Assembly (NCBI GenBank): GCA_021797735.1
Contig: JAJZZE010000011.1
Span: 63,322 to 127,321 of the forward strand
DNA from: Thermoplasmata archaeon
GTDB lineage: Archaea > Thermoplasmatota > Thermoplasmata > Thermoplasmatales > Thermoplasmataceae
DNA: 64,000 nucleotides
Reading direction: 5' to 3'
Shown here piece after piece: positions 1 to 8,320 of the stretch (positions are counted from its first letter, which is position 1; each line of letters begins with the position of its first letter). The notes beneath the pieces are model-generated. The model worked only from the letters and a program-made list of their open reading frames with translations. It was not told the DNA's origin and did no database searches. A program made the translations under genes and the position numbers.

Positions 1-735
1 ATTGCATTAAATTATAAGATAATAAATAATACCGTGAACCTGAATTATACATTTAAGGATTTTATAAATAAATTTAGCATAGTTTCAGACAATGGCTCCA
101 TTAATTATTATAATATAACATCGGATAATTTTAATTTAACAGAGAAATTCTCCAGGAATGGTCTTTATTATACTAATATAAGTGTTACAGATATTTTTGG
201 CAATAATAATTATTATAATAAAACATTCAATATAAGCTATTTCACAGAGATCCAACATGCAGATATAGTGGAAAATAATAATAATGTATATATAAAAATA
301 AGTGGCAACAACACAAAAAATGTTACAGTAGAATGGTTTGTAAATAATAAATTTTATAATTCTGGCAATAAACTAAACAGACCTTTACCGGCTGGCATAG
401 ACAGAATTACTGCAAAAATCGTTTATGATGGCAAAACCATTAATGTGCATAAAACAGTGGTAGTTCCCGGCAATATTCCATATTATATTTCGGCACTATT
501 CATATCTATACTGGTTTTTATATTTCTTTTAAATACTATATATTACGATAACAGGAGCGTTGAAAATATAATAAAAAACGCAAATGGAAAAACAGTAAAG
601 GCCCTGATCAGGGAGTCAAAAAGGGATAGAATAAATAAGCATTACCTTATGTCAAAAATAAAACTAATGGAAAAAAATAATAAACTGTCAATAGAGAAGG
701 ACCTTGACAACAGGAAATTTATCGTTATAAAATAA
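1..735 (+). CDS. C-terminal part of a membrane-anchored surface protein
   Basis: The reading frame is already open at base 1, so the gene begins outside the window; the first in-frame GTG at 34 is probably internal. The visible part has about 155 residues of Asn- and Tyr-rich, beta-strand-like sequence that resembles PKD/Ig-like extracellular repeats. One hydrophobic membrane segment follows (about residues 149-171 counted from the GTG), then a basic tail of about 60 residues. The tail ends in a hairpin-like stretch (KLSIEKDL, RKFIVI) that could be a winged-helix wing. This layout suggests an extracellular sensor or adhesin with a cytoplasmic tail. The family is not recognised; the membrane topology is reasonably sure, the function is not. 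Confidence 0.6.
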   Translation: MALNYKIINNTVNLNYTFKDFINKFSIVSDNGSINYYNITSDNFNLTEKFSRNGLYYTNISVTDIFGNNNYYNKTFNISYFTEIQHADIVENNNNVYIKISGNNTKNVTVEWFVNNKFYNSGNKLNRPLPAGIDRITAKIVYDGKTINVHKTVVVPGNIPYYISALFISILVFIFLLNTIYYDNRSVENIIKNANGKTVKALIRESKRDRINKHYLMSKIKLMEKNNKLSIEKDLDNRKFIVIK

Positions 736-792
736 TTTGTCTCTTTATATCTACAACAAAATATTTAATAATACTATTGTATATTATGCAGC

Positions 793-1244
793 ATGGAAAA
801 TAAAAATTTCTTCTGTGCAGTAACCGGAAGTGAAATGGGTTATGATGAGGATATTTTCTTATATTTTTCAATTATGAAAGAGTTAGCATCGTTGATATCT
901 CAGATTAAAGATCTCGATAAGGAGTATAAAGATTATGATACACTGATAAAAATAGCATATAATCTGCCTGATTCAGGATATGATAATATAGGAATTATAA
1001 GTAATCTTGAGGATTTTAACCCCGATAATTCTTACTGGGCGGATGAAATTTAGCAATATGTGATCAGGCATCAAAATTATTATACCTGGCATATTCAAAG
1101 GCATCACAGGCACTGCATTACTTTGCAAAATTATATGGTGATGAAAGGTTTAGTGGGATTTTTAATGATGAAAATTTAATCATATTAAAGGATCTAATGA
1201 AATTCTTTTTATTTAGATTCGACCAGATTAATAACTGTTTATAA
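793..1244 (+). pseudogene. frameshifted copy of a small paralogous protein family
   Basis: The first 86 codons (to a TAG at 1051) match the N-terminal part of the intact protein at 37802-38254; both share ESEMGYDED-like and FLYFSIM segments. Directly after the stop, the -1 frame continues the match to the end: SKLLYLAYSKASQALHYF here against SKLLYSAYTKARIALHYF there, and FFLFRFDQINNCL against FFLYRFDEINNNL, with a stop at 1242-1244. Comparing GAAATTTAG here with GAAATTTTA in the intact gene shows that one T is missing from a T run. The remnant is otherwise well preserved, so the lesion is recent or an error in the sequence. The family function is unknown; the ALHYF-containing helical C-terminal half is its most conserved part. 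Confidence 0.8.
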
Positions 1245-1260
1245 ATCTTAAATTTTTATA

Positions 1261-2358
1261 TTATATTTTAAGTGAATCAAAGTATTCATTTGCTTCAGTT
1301 TCAAATTTTTTATGCATTATATTGTGTGCATCCGGATTGTGGGTGCCTTTTATATATTTATCATCAACCATATCAATAAATTCTTTTATTAAGGAATCAT
1401 CTTCTGATATTACCATTAATGAGGGGCCGGTATCGCCGGTTATGTAAATGTTATCATTTTTTTCCTTAAACTTTAAAAATTTTTTTAATAAATTTATACT
1501 TTCAGGAGTTTGTATAACACTACCCTCCGATAACAGTACAGAATTAAGGTTAAACATATCTTCCATTGACCTTTTCATTAAAATATTTAGGGGGAATTCA
1601 TTATCTATTATTTCATTTATTTTATTATATTTACCCTCGACCCACCGTTCATAAAATATTGACTCAACTGCGGTTTTATGTGCATTTGAAGTTTCGTAAT
1701 CAATATTTTTTGGAAATATATAATAATTCATTTTTTTTGCATTCAATGGTATTTCAAATGCAAATGAATCATTCTCCTTTATACCCGGGTATGATAACCA
1801 CATTGATGGGCCATTTATGGATGCCCTTGTACCCGAACCGGAAACAAATCTTGCATATCTGGATACAAATGAATCATCCCTATAGGCATTATTATCATAA
1901 ACATTTTTTATAATGCTTCTTGAAACCGCAGATGCCACAGCAGACGATTCGCTCATGCCCTTTGCATTTTCATATTTTTTGTATCTTTTTATGAAAAACT
2001 GAAAGCTCCCATCTATTTTTAATTCCTTTCTCAGAAAATTTATTGGCATTCTGTATCTTCCATCATTTTTATAATAATAATTATCAAGCAATACCGAATC
2101 CTTATTTTTCTCACTTATATACCTGCATGCACTGAAACATATTGAAAAGTCTGTATTGAATGATATTGAAGGATTATATGCTATTTTATTGTAATCATCG
2201 TAATAACCCAAAAATTTTTCAAATGCTTTTATTGGATAACTATAACCGGTTGTAATTTTATTATTTTCTACATTACCGTTGTATTTTCTTAGTTTTTTAT
2301 ATAATCCATGCTCCCTTAATTTTTCCAATATTTTTCTTCCCTCGTAGTTGTAATCCAT
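1261..2358 (-). CDS. mevalonate-3,5-bisphosphate decarboxylase-like protein (GHMP/MDD superfamily)
   Basis: This 365-residue protein carries the marks of the diphosphomevalonate decarboxylase branch of the GHMP superfamily. It has an ATP-loop-like GMSESSAVAS at 134-143, the substrate-loop motif VSGSGTRAS at 172-180 and GDTGPSL around 308-314, the place of the DAGPN motif. Thermoplasmatales make isopentenyl phosphate through mevalonate 3-phosphate and 3,5-bisphosphate, and the last step uses an MDD homologue; this protein fits that role better than the shorter mevalonate 3-kinase, whose glycine loop I remember as different. It would act in the cytosol for lipid synthesis. It stands alone, transcribed convergently to the broken gene on its left. 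The superfamily is sure; the exact substrate is inferred. Confidence 0.65.
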   Translation of the reverse strand: MDYNYEGRKILEKLREHGLYKKLRKYNGNVENNKITTGYSYPIKAFEKFLGYYDDYNKIAYNPSISFNTDFSICFSACRYISEKNKDSVLLDNYYYKNDGRYRMPINFLRKELKIDGSFQFFIKRYKKYENAKGMSESSAVASAVSRSIIKNVYDNNAYRDDSFVSRYARFVSGSGTRASINGPSMWLSYPGIKENDSFAFEIPLNAKKMNYYIFPKNIDYETSNAHKTAVESIFYERWVEGKYNKINEIIDNEFPLNILMKRSMEDMFNLNSVLLSEGSVIQTPESINLLKKFLKFKEKNDNIYITGDTGPSLMVISEDDSLIKEFIDMVDDKYIKGTHNPDAHNIMHKKFETEANEYFDSLKI

Positions 2359-2432
2359 GAAACGTTATTATAAATAATATTAATTATTTTCGCAATTGCT
2401 ATAATCTGAACTGGTAACCTGTGATTGTGAGT

Positions 2433-3065
2433 TCACATAAACCCGATCCACAGTAACAGTATGCCTATAAACTCCGCATAATAAAGGAACACAGGTACAG
2501 CAGCTATGTATAATGTTCCTGCCATTGCAACGATAATTACGCCAGCTATTATACTCAACAGTTTTTTATTTTTAAATTTTTTATAACTTATTGCAGCTAT
2601 TAAAATTATAAAAACTGCTGCGGGAAAGGTTACAAATGATGATGATATTACTATTTCCAGCGGCAATACGCCAAAAACTATGTGTGTTTTTATGATGTTA
2701 CCAGCAGGATATAATATTAACGTTATAACAAGGAATACTGTTGCCAGCACGGAATAGATATAATAATATGATAGGAATTTCCTGTTATTATACAGGGCAA
2801 ATGATCCTAAAGCCAGAAACTGCACAAGAATTGCAACCAGAAATAAATATAGGTCTATTATTAACTCAGAATATATTTTATTTGCCATTAATATCTCAAG
2901 CAATACTGCTGCTGTAAACACTGTCAGGGCTATGGACCAGTATAATAAATTCAGCTTTTTTGTTTTTAAATATTTTTTTACAATAAAAAATGTTAAGCCC
3001 GCACTTAATAAAAATATTATTACCGTTGATATGGTTACGAATAATTCTGACGTAACAGAAACCAT
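2433..3065 (-). CDS. multi-pass membrane protein of unknown function
   Basis: The 210-residue product is almost entirely hydrophobic, with about six or seven predicted membrane helices separated by short, often Lys-rich loops (VKKYLKTKKLN, YKKFKNKKLL). There is no signal peptide separate from the first helix and no catalytic motif that I recognise. The pattern resembles small archaeal sensor-like or DUF membrane proteins. It is flanked on the same strand by the decarboxylase downstream and the amidase gene upstream, with gaps of 74 and 40 bases, so it could share a transcript with the amidase gene, but nothing in the sequence ties their functions together. Confidence 0.6.
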   Translation of the reverse strand: MVSVTSELFVTISTVIIFLLSAGLTFFIVKKYLKTKKLNLLYWSIALTVFTAAVLLEILMANKIYSELIIDLYLFLVAILVQFLALGSFALYNNRKFLSYYYIYSVLATVFLVITLILYPAGNIIKTHIVFGVLPLEIVISSSFVTFPAAVFIILIAAISYKKFKNKKLLSIIAGVIIVAMAGTLYIAAVPVFLYYAEFIGILLLWIGFM

Positions 3066-3105
3066 AACATAATAATTATAAATTAATATTAAACTTTTAT
3101 TGATT

Positions 3106-3831
3106 TTACAGTTCCTGGAAATTAATTTTATTTACCGGGATTTCCTCACTCAATCTTATATTTCTCTGTTCTTTATAATCATCATTTACCGGCACACATA
3201 TATCCTTATATTCCTCCGTATAATTTTTCAGTTTAACGCCATTTTCATATTTATAGGGTATGCTTATTATTGAATCGCCCCTAAAATCATCCGAAATTGA
3301 ATTTACAGATATCACCGGTATTCTATTCTCCAGTGACCTTAATTCTACATATAAATGCCATTCATCATGGAATTTCCTGTTTATCAATGATGGATTTATT
3401 ATAACATCGCATTTATTATTAAATAATATTCTTGGGTACAGTGGAAAATCAAGATCGTAACATATTAATATGCCAATTCTTATGCCATTTACATTGAATA
3501 TTTTTACCGTATCCCCATTTTTATACCTGTTTTTTTCAATATTATATAAATTTATTTTATCCTGGAAACCTATGATTTTCTTATTGTTTATTAAAAATGA
3601 CCTGTTATATAAATACCTATCCATATAGGATAAACTTCCTAATATTACTGTATTATCTATGTTTAAGTTATCAATTATTTTATATAGCCCCGCCTCATCT
3701 ACTGTTTCCGTTATAAATTTTTCTGGCAGTACTATTATCTCATCACCGTTATTTTCCAGATTTTTTATATAATCCAGGGAATCACCATAATTCATTCTCT
3801 TTACCTGTATGGCTCTAATATTAAATACCAT
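3106..3831 (-). CDS. carbon-nitrogen hydrolase (nitrilase superfamily amidase)
   Basis: The catalytic triad of the nitrilase superfamily is visible in order: Glu37 in VLPEKF, Lys92 in FQDKINLY and Cys124 in ILICYDLDFP. Length (241 residues) is close to the 250-300 usual for the family. These enzymes hydrolyse amide or nitrile C-N bonds, for example omega-amidase or deaminated glutathione amidase; the specificity cannot be read from the sequence. It is cytosolic. The gene lies 23 bases downstream of the MocA-like gene on the same strand, so the two may be cotranscribed, although no metabolic link is obvious. Confidence 0.85.
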   Translation of the reverse strand: MVFNIRAIQVKRMNYGDSLDYIKNLENNGDEIIVLPEKFITETVDEAGLYKIIDNLNIDNTVILGSLSYMDRYLYNRSFLINNKKIIGFQDKINLYNIEKNRYKNGDTVKIFNVNGIRIGILICYDLDFPLYPRILFNNKCDVIINPSLINRKFHDEWHLYVELRSLENRIPVISVNSISDDFRGDSIISIPYKYENGVKLKNYTEEYKDICVPVNDDYKEQRNIRLSEEIPVNKINFQEL

Positions 3832-3854
3832 TATTATTGATTAATAATCATTTA

Positions 3855-4445
3855 TTAATGTTTTTTATTTAATGCATCCTCAATAAATTTTATATCATCA
3901 ATATAATCAACATCCCTTAAAATGTTTTTATCCACATCTATTCCATGAAAGTCATTTAAATGTTTTTTAATTACAGATTTGCCGCCACTATCCCCGGACA
4001 AATTTAAAAGTTCGCTGAAATATGCCCTGGAAAATATTACCGGGCTTTTTATAATCCCCTCACCAATTAATCCAACGATGCCATAATTATTTTCATTAAA
4101 ATATGCGATTAATTCATTTATTATACTGCTGCTAATCAGTGGCATATCACCGGGAATTATCATGGCAGCATCACTATTATGAATATTTTTTATGCCATTA
4201 ATTATCGAACATGCCATGCCATTTAAATAATCATTGTTTACAATTATCTTAAAGGTTTCCGGTACAATATTTTTATATCTATCACGGTTATTCACCACTA
4301 TAATTTTTTCATTTAAATTTGAATTATTTACACTTTCAATTATATATGATATTATATATCTACCATTAATTCTGTACAGTAATTTATCAGTGCCAAATCT
4401 TCTTGACAGGCCAGAAGCCAGAATTATTCCGGAGAGCTTCTTCAT
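3855..4445 (-). CDS. MocA/MobA-like molybdopterin nucleotidyltransferase
   Basis: A 196-residue NTP-transferase-fold protein that begins with the signature LASGLSRRFGTDK (residues 9-21), the nucleotide-binding loop of the MobA/MocA family; the metal-binding Asp lies in IIPGDMPLIS. MocA attaches CMP to molybdopterin for xanthine dehydrogenase-type enzymes, whereas MobA attaches GMP for other families. The XdhC-like gene is transcribed divergently 74 bases away, and a molybdenum hydroxylase operon is present at 48-51.5 kb. This favours cytidylyltransferase (MocA) activity, though GMP transfer cannot be excluded. A TATA-rich stretch in the divergent gap probably serves both genes. Confidence 0.75.
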   Translation of the reverse strand: MKKLSGIILASGLSRRFGTDKLLYRINGRYIISYIIESVNNSNLNEKIIVVNNRDRYKNIVPETFKIIVNNDYLNGMACSIINGIKNIHNSDAAMIIPGDMPLISSSIINELIAYFNENNYGIVGLIGEGIIKSPVIFSRAYFSELLNLSGDSGGKSVIKKHLNDFHGIDVDKNILRDVDYIDDIKFIEDALNKKH

Positions 4446-4518
4446 TTATATATATTTAAATTAATTATTATAATCTTTCTTTTGATAATCTTTTTAATGT
4501 AATAATTATTCCATATTT

Positions 4519-5247
4519 ATGTATGAAGATTTAATAAAATTACAGGGTGATTTAAAAAATAATAATGTGGAATATGCAATAGCATATGTAATAAATACCT
4601 CCGGATCATCTATAGCAAGACCCGGGTTCAAATTATTAATTTCCGGCGATAAAATATTATATGGAACCCTTGGAAGCCCATCTTTAGATAACGTGGTATT
4701 AAAAGAGGCCATGGCAGCAGTAAAAAATAGAAAAACGAAAACGTTGAAAATAGCCCTTGATAAGGACAATAAGAACTGTGATTATTCAATGAACACAACA
4801 TGTGGTGGAATAATAGAACTGTATATAGAGCCTTATTATTCCAGCAGGTTAGTAATTGTTACAGAATCCGATGATGATGAATTAATGAAAGCAATATCTG
4901 GCATGGAAAACTATACTGATCTAAAGGTAATAAAATACAACATCATGACAGATAAGGACAGGATATTCAACGACAGCTTTGATGATGATTATATAATAAT
5001 GTTAACTAAAAGTCCAGCAGAAACGGAATTTTTATCATATTTTCTCACTAAAAAAAATAAATATACCGGCCTTGTAGCAAGCAAAAATAGATTTAATTCG
5101 GATCTGGATGTTTTAAGGAAAAATTTCGGGGAGGATGAATTAAAAAAAATAAAATGCCCGGCTGGCATGGATATAAATGCCATAACTATAGGAGAAATAG
5201 CAATAAGTATCATATCAGAAATAATTTACATAAAAAACAAAAACTAA
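4519..5247 (+). CDS. XdhC/CoxI family molybdenum enzyme maturation protein
   Basis: The 242-residue product has both parts of the XdhC family. The N-terminal XdhC/CoxI domain contains TSGSSIARPG and TTCGGIIELY, and the C-terminal Rossmann-like XdhC_C domain contains CPAGMDINAITIGEIAISI. XdhC proteins bind molybdenum cofactor, protect it while the sulfido ligand is added and pass it to xanthine dehydrogenase-type hydroxylases. The divergent partner is the MocA-like gene, a common pairing for maturing the CoxL-type enzyme encoded at 48-51.5 kb. The start at 4519 follows a TATA-rich segment closely, consistent with a leaderless message. An aldo/keto reductase gene follows 24 bases later on the same strand. 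Confidence 0.82.
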   Translation: MYEDLIKLQGDLKNNNVEYAIAYVINTSGSSIARPGFKLLISGDKILYGTLGSPSLDNVVLKEAMAAVKNRKTKTLKIALDKDNKNCDYSMNTTCGGIIELYIEPYYSSRLVIVTESDDDELMKAISGMENYTDLKVIKYNIMTDKDRIFNDSFDDDYIIMLTKSPAETEFLSYFLTKKNKYTGLVASKNRFNSDLDVLRKNFGEDELKKIKCPAGMDINAITIGEIAISIISEIIYIKNKN

Positions 5248-5271
5248 ATAATATCTATAAATATTATCAAT

Positions 5272-6285
5272 ATGAAATATGTAAATTTGGGCAATTCAGG
5301 AACAAAAGTTTCAGCGGTGGCAGTAGGAACATGGCATTTACCTGGTTCAGGGCAGGTCAATAAAAACAATGTTGAAGCAGTAAATGAGGAAGAATTTAAA
5401 AAAATTTTCGAAAAGGCGTATGATTATGGCATAAACTTCTATGACACGGCAAACATTTACCATGGAAGGGTAGAGCATAATGAGGATTGCATAGAATGCA
5501 CCGGCAATTCGGAAAAAATACTTGGAAACATTATAAAGGATTATGATAGGGAATCACTGGTAATATCAACGAAGGTCAGGGGACCAATGGATCATTTTAT
5601 CAACTCATCTGGTCTGTCAAGAAAACACATAATGAATCAAGTCAGGGAATCGTTAAAGAGATTAAAAACCGGTTATATAGATTTATACCAGTTTCACTGG
5701 TCAGATAATGATACGCCCTTGATAGAGACATTAAGGGCAATGAGCCATACTGTAGACCTTGATTTATCAAGATATATTGGCATGAGCAATGTTAATGCAT
5801 GTGATATGCCTGAATTTATGGAGTTATCAGAGAAATATAACCTGAATTATTATATAACAATGCAGGAACCATATAATATACTGAATAGAAAAATAGAAAA
5901 CGATAAGATTGTATATGCACAGAGATATAATCTGGGTTTACTGGCATATGTACCTCTTGATCAGGGAATACTGGCGGGCAAATATTTAAAAAATTATGAT
6001 GGGAAATCAAGGATTAATTATTATCCAGAACTAAAAACCGAAATAGAAAAAACCATGGGTACTGTAAAGAAATTAAAAGAATTTGCGGACGAAAAAGACA
6101 TTACATTATCGCAGTTAGCCATAGCATGGTTATTGAAAAGGTCTGTGGAATTAAACATAAAAATTATACCATTACTGGGAATAACCAATATAAGGTATCT
6201 CGATGATAATATAAATGCCCTGGATGTAAATTTAAAAAATGAGGATATGAAATACATAAACCAGTTATCGGATAATTTTAAATAA
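5272..6285 (+). CDS. aldo/keto reductase
   Basis: A 337-residue (beta/alpha)8 oxidoreductase of the AKR superfamily. The catalytic tetrad residues are visible: Asp and Tyr in FYDTANIYHG, Lys in ISTKVRG and His in YQFHWSDND. The NADPH-binding end includes IPLLGITN. Such enzymes reduce aldehydes or ketones with NADPH, or run in reverse on sugars; in sugar-oxidising acidophiles a role in pentose or aldehyde metabolism is possible but not shown. An internal Cys-containing insert (HNEDCIECTG, about residues 65-75) is unusual near the active site and could bind metal or be redox-active. It follows the XdhC-like gene by 24 bases. Confidence 0.85.
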   Translation: MKYVNLGNSGTKVSAVAVGTWHLPGSGQVNKNNVEAVNEEEFKKIFEKAYDYGINFYDTANIYHGRVEHNEDCIECTGNSEKILGNIIKDYDRESLVISTKVRGPMDHFINSSGLSRKHIMNQVRESLKRLKTGYIDLYQFHWSDNDTPLIETLRAMSHTVDLDLSRYIGMSNVNACDMPEFMELSEKYNLNYYITMQEPYNILNRKIENDKIVYAQRYNLGLLAYVPLDQGILAGKYLKNYDGKSRINYYPELKTEIEKTMGTVKKLKEFADEKDITLSQLAIAWLLKRSVELNIKIIPLLGITNIRYLDDNINALDVNLKNEDMKYINQLSDNFK

Positions 6286-6314
6286 ATTTATATGTAAATA
6301 AAAAATTACTTACA

Positions 6315-7253
6315 ATGGATTTAAGGGACATAAAAAATAAAATGAATGTAAATGTGGAAATCGGTTTAAAGCAGGATTCCCCTATGTTCTTACTTTCAAA
6401 ACAGTATAATTTTAGTGGGGCTGCTGCTGCGGTAAAGTCCGGTGACGATATGTTTATAAAAGTTTTTATGCCTAAAGGCGAACGCAATGATAATGTAAAA
6501 CATTTATTTCCATTACTTGATGTAGAGGAGCGTAAGGATTATTATATAGTTACGGAAAGGCTTAATAAAAACATTACGGATCTTATCAACAGGGTTAACC
6601 ATATTGCTGGAACAAAGATCAGTGATTTTTCCCTTAATAAAGATTTATTTGTTGTCAGCTTATCGCTGCACGAGAGTGCAAAATATAGAATAAGCAGTGT
6701 AATACATAATAATATTATTAACGATTATCTAATCAATGATCTAAAAATATATAATAACGATTTACTCAATGTATTGAAGGACAGGAATAACCGTGACTCC
6801 TTATCAGTAATTAGCCTTGGCATAGATCCTGAATTATTTCGTAATGATAAATTGATTAATATATTAAATAACCACGAATCCATAGCTGAACTTATCGACA
6901 ATTATCCAGAGAATAATAAATTCAGGGTTTTAATATACTCAAAGGACAAAATAAATGGTGATAATATAGATACTGTTTCATCCATGGACGGGATCTACGA
7001 AACCAGAATAGAGAATGACCTGTTTAATGAATTATCTAACAGGGCAAATAGCATGTATATTTTCAGGGATTATGTTTTTATTAAGCTCGTTAATAATAAA
7101 CCGGTTATAACCTTAATAATGCCAGAGTTCAGATCCATGGAGTTTTTGAAACTGGCATATTCAACTATAACTGAACTCGGCTATGAAAAACAGATATCAC
7201 TTGAAAAATTCGATAAATATAGTGATGAGCTCTCTGGTGATATATGGTCATAA
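6315..7253 (+). CDS. protein of unknown function, 312 residues
   Basis: No family is recognised. The product is soluble, rich in Asn, Asp, Leu and Ile, with no membrane segment and no cysteine pair. A region near residue 35 (GAAAAVKSGDDMFIKVF) looks like beta-strands, and the middle (about 95-190) looks helical. The overall feel, with a small glycine/alanine segment followed by FIKVFMP, recalls a degenerate kinase-like N-lobe, but the catalytic HxD and DFG motifs are missing, so this remains a guess. It starts 29 bases after the aldo/keto reductase on the same strand and ends 19 bases before the convergent queD gene. Confidence 0.5.
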   Translation: MDLRDIKNKMNVNVEIGLKQDSPMFLLSKQYNFSGAAAAVKSGDDMFIKVFMPKGERNDNVKHLFPLLDVEERKDYYIVTERLNKNITDLINRVNHIAGTKISDFSLNKDLFVVSLSLHESAKYRISSVIHNNIINDYLINDLKIYNNDLLNVLKDRNNRDSLSVISLGIDPELFRNDKLINILNNHESIAELIDNYPENNKFRVLIYSKDKINGDNIDTVSSMDGIYETRIENDLFNELSNRANSMYIFRDYVFIKLVNNKPVITLIMPEFRSMEFLKLAYSTITELGYEKQISLEKFDKYSDELSGDIWS

Positions 7254-7272
7254 ATTTTACCAGCAGTAATAA

Positions 7273-7743
7273 TTACACGCCATAAATAGCTATATTTCCT
7301 GGCCCCTCATGTACTATTATTTCCATATTAACGTTATTATCCATTTTATTTAATTCTGTCCAGATTTCATCATAAAAATATTTTGCAAGGTACTCTGCGG
7401 AACCTACAGGATATTTAAAAACATATATCTCGTCTTTTCTCATTGTTGCCTTATATTCATTATTTACATAAATATCATAAAAACCGTTATTTTTATTCTC
7501 CTTTAAATCTATTTCAGGCACAATGAATTTATGATCCAGTCTTTCTATTACCGGTTTTATAATGGTTTTTATAATGGTAAAATCCACAGTCATGCCATTA
7601 TCTTTTAATTCCAGATTATTTAATACAATATCCATAGAATAATCATGTCCATGCAGATTTTTACATTTTACATTATCCGGCACGAAATGGCCTGAACTCC
7701 ATGTTAAATTTTTTAATGACCCTATTATCTTTATTGAGTACAT
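7273..7743 (-). CDS. queD: 6-carboxytetrahydropterin synthase (QueD/PTPS family)
   Basis: The zinc-binding histidines of the family are visible in SSGHFVPDN and in LHGHDY, and the catalytic Cys sits four residues before the second His pair in CKNLHGH. The Cys-x3-His-Gly-His arrangement is typical of QueD rather than of animal PTPS. The enzyme turns dihydroneopterin triphosphate into 6-carboxytetrahydropterin, the second step towards preQ0 and archaeosine. The frame extends to a GTG at 7752, overlapping folE, but the ATG at 7743 lies one base after the folE stop and starts directly before the conserved core, so I prefer it (156 residues). It is the last gene of queE-folE-queD. Confidence 0.85.
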   Translation of the reverse strand: MYSIKIIGSLKNLTWSSGHFVPDNVKCKNLHGHDYSMDIVLNNLELKDNGMTVDFTIIKTIIKPVIERLDHKFIVPEIDLKENKNNGFYDIYVNNEYKATMRKDEIYVFKYPVGSAEYLAKYFYDEIWTELNKMDNNVNMEIIVHEGPGNIAIYGV

Positions 7744-7744
7744 A

Positions 7745-8320
7745 TTATTCACCCATTGATTTTAAAGCCTCATTTTTTAATGATTCCAGTTCATTTTTTA
7801 TCTTTTCATTATATTTTACTGCAGATGTAATCATTGTTGCATTTTCCTGTTTTACACCGCGCATCATCATACACATGTGCTGTCCTCTGGCTATTACCAT
7901 TACGAACAGGGGATCTAAATTTTTATATAATAATTCAACTATTTCAGATGTCATATTTTCCTGTAACTGTGGTTTGCTTGCTATTTTATTTACAGACCTT
8001 ACCAGTTTGCTTACACCGGCTATGTATCCCGAAGGCCCTGGCAGGTATGCAATGCTTATTGTTCCAAAAAATGGCAATAAATGATGCGAGCACATGGAAT
8101 AATACGATATATCTCTTAATATAACCATACTTTCCTTTCCATTTATCTTAAACTTCGTAAAGTTAAACCCATTATTTTCATACCATTCCTTATAAAAATT
8201 TTCTATTCTCTCCGGGGTATTATTTAATTCTTCATTGTTAAACCATCCATATTTTTCATGTAAATTATATATTAAATTTTTAATACTTTCCCTTAATATA
8301 ATTTCATCATTTTTTTCCAT
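7745..8320 (-). CDS. folE: GTP cyclohydrolase I
   Basis: This 191-residue protein has the FolE core: the zinc and active-site residues in MCSHHLLPFFG, the SKLVR helix and the second zinc Cys in GQHMCMMMRGV. It opens GTP to 7,8-dihydroneopterin triphosphate, feeding QueD and possibly pterin cofactors. Many archaea use the unrelated MptA (GTP cyclohydrolase IB) instead; this is the standard FolE-I type. It follows the queE stop directly (TAA then ATG) and has a GAGGTG ribosome binding site inside queE, so the two are translationally coupled. It ends one base before the preferred queD start. Confidence 0.9.
   Translation of the reverse strand: MEKNDEIILRESIKNLIYNLHEKYGWFNNEELNNTPERIENFYKEWYENNGFNFTKFKINGKESMVILRDISYYSMCSHHLLPFFGTISIAYLPGPSGYIAGVSKLVRSVNKIASKPQLQENMTSEIVELLYKNLDPLFVMVIARGQHMCMMMRGVKQENATMITSAVKYNEKIKNELESLKNEALKSMGE

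Noticed and set aside
1053..1244. Programmed -1 frameshift at the TAG of the 793 gene
   Set aside because: The codon ATT cannot easily re-pair one base back (AAT), there is no slippery heptamer, and the intact paralogue has one extra T, so a deletion explains it better.
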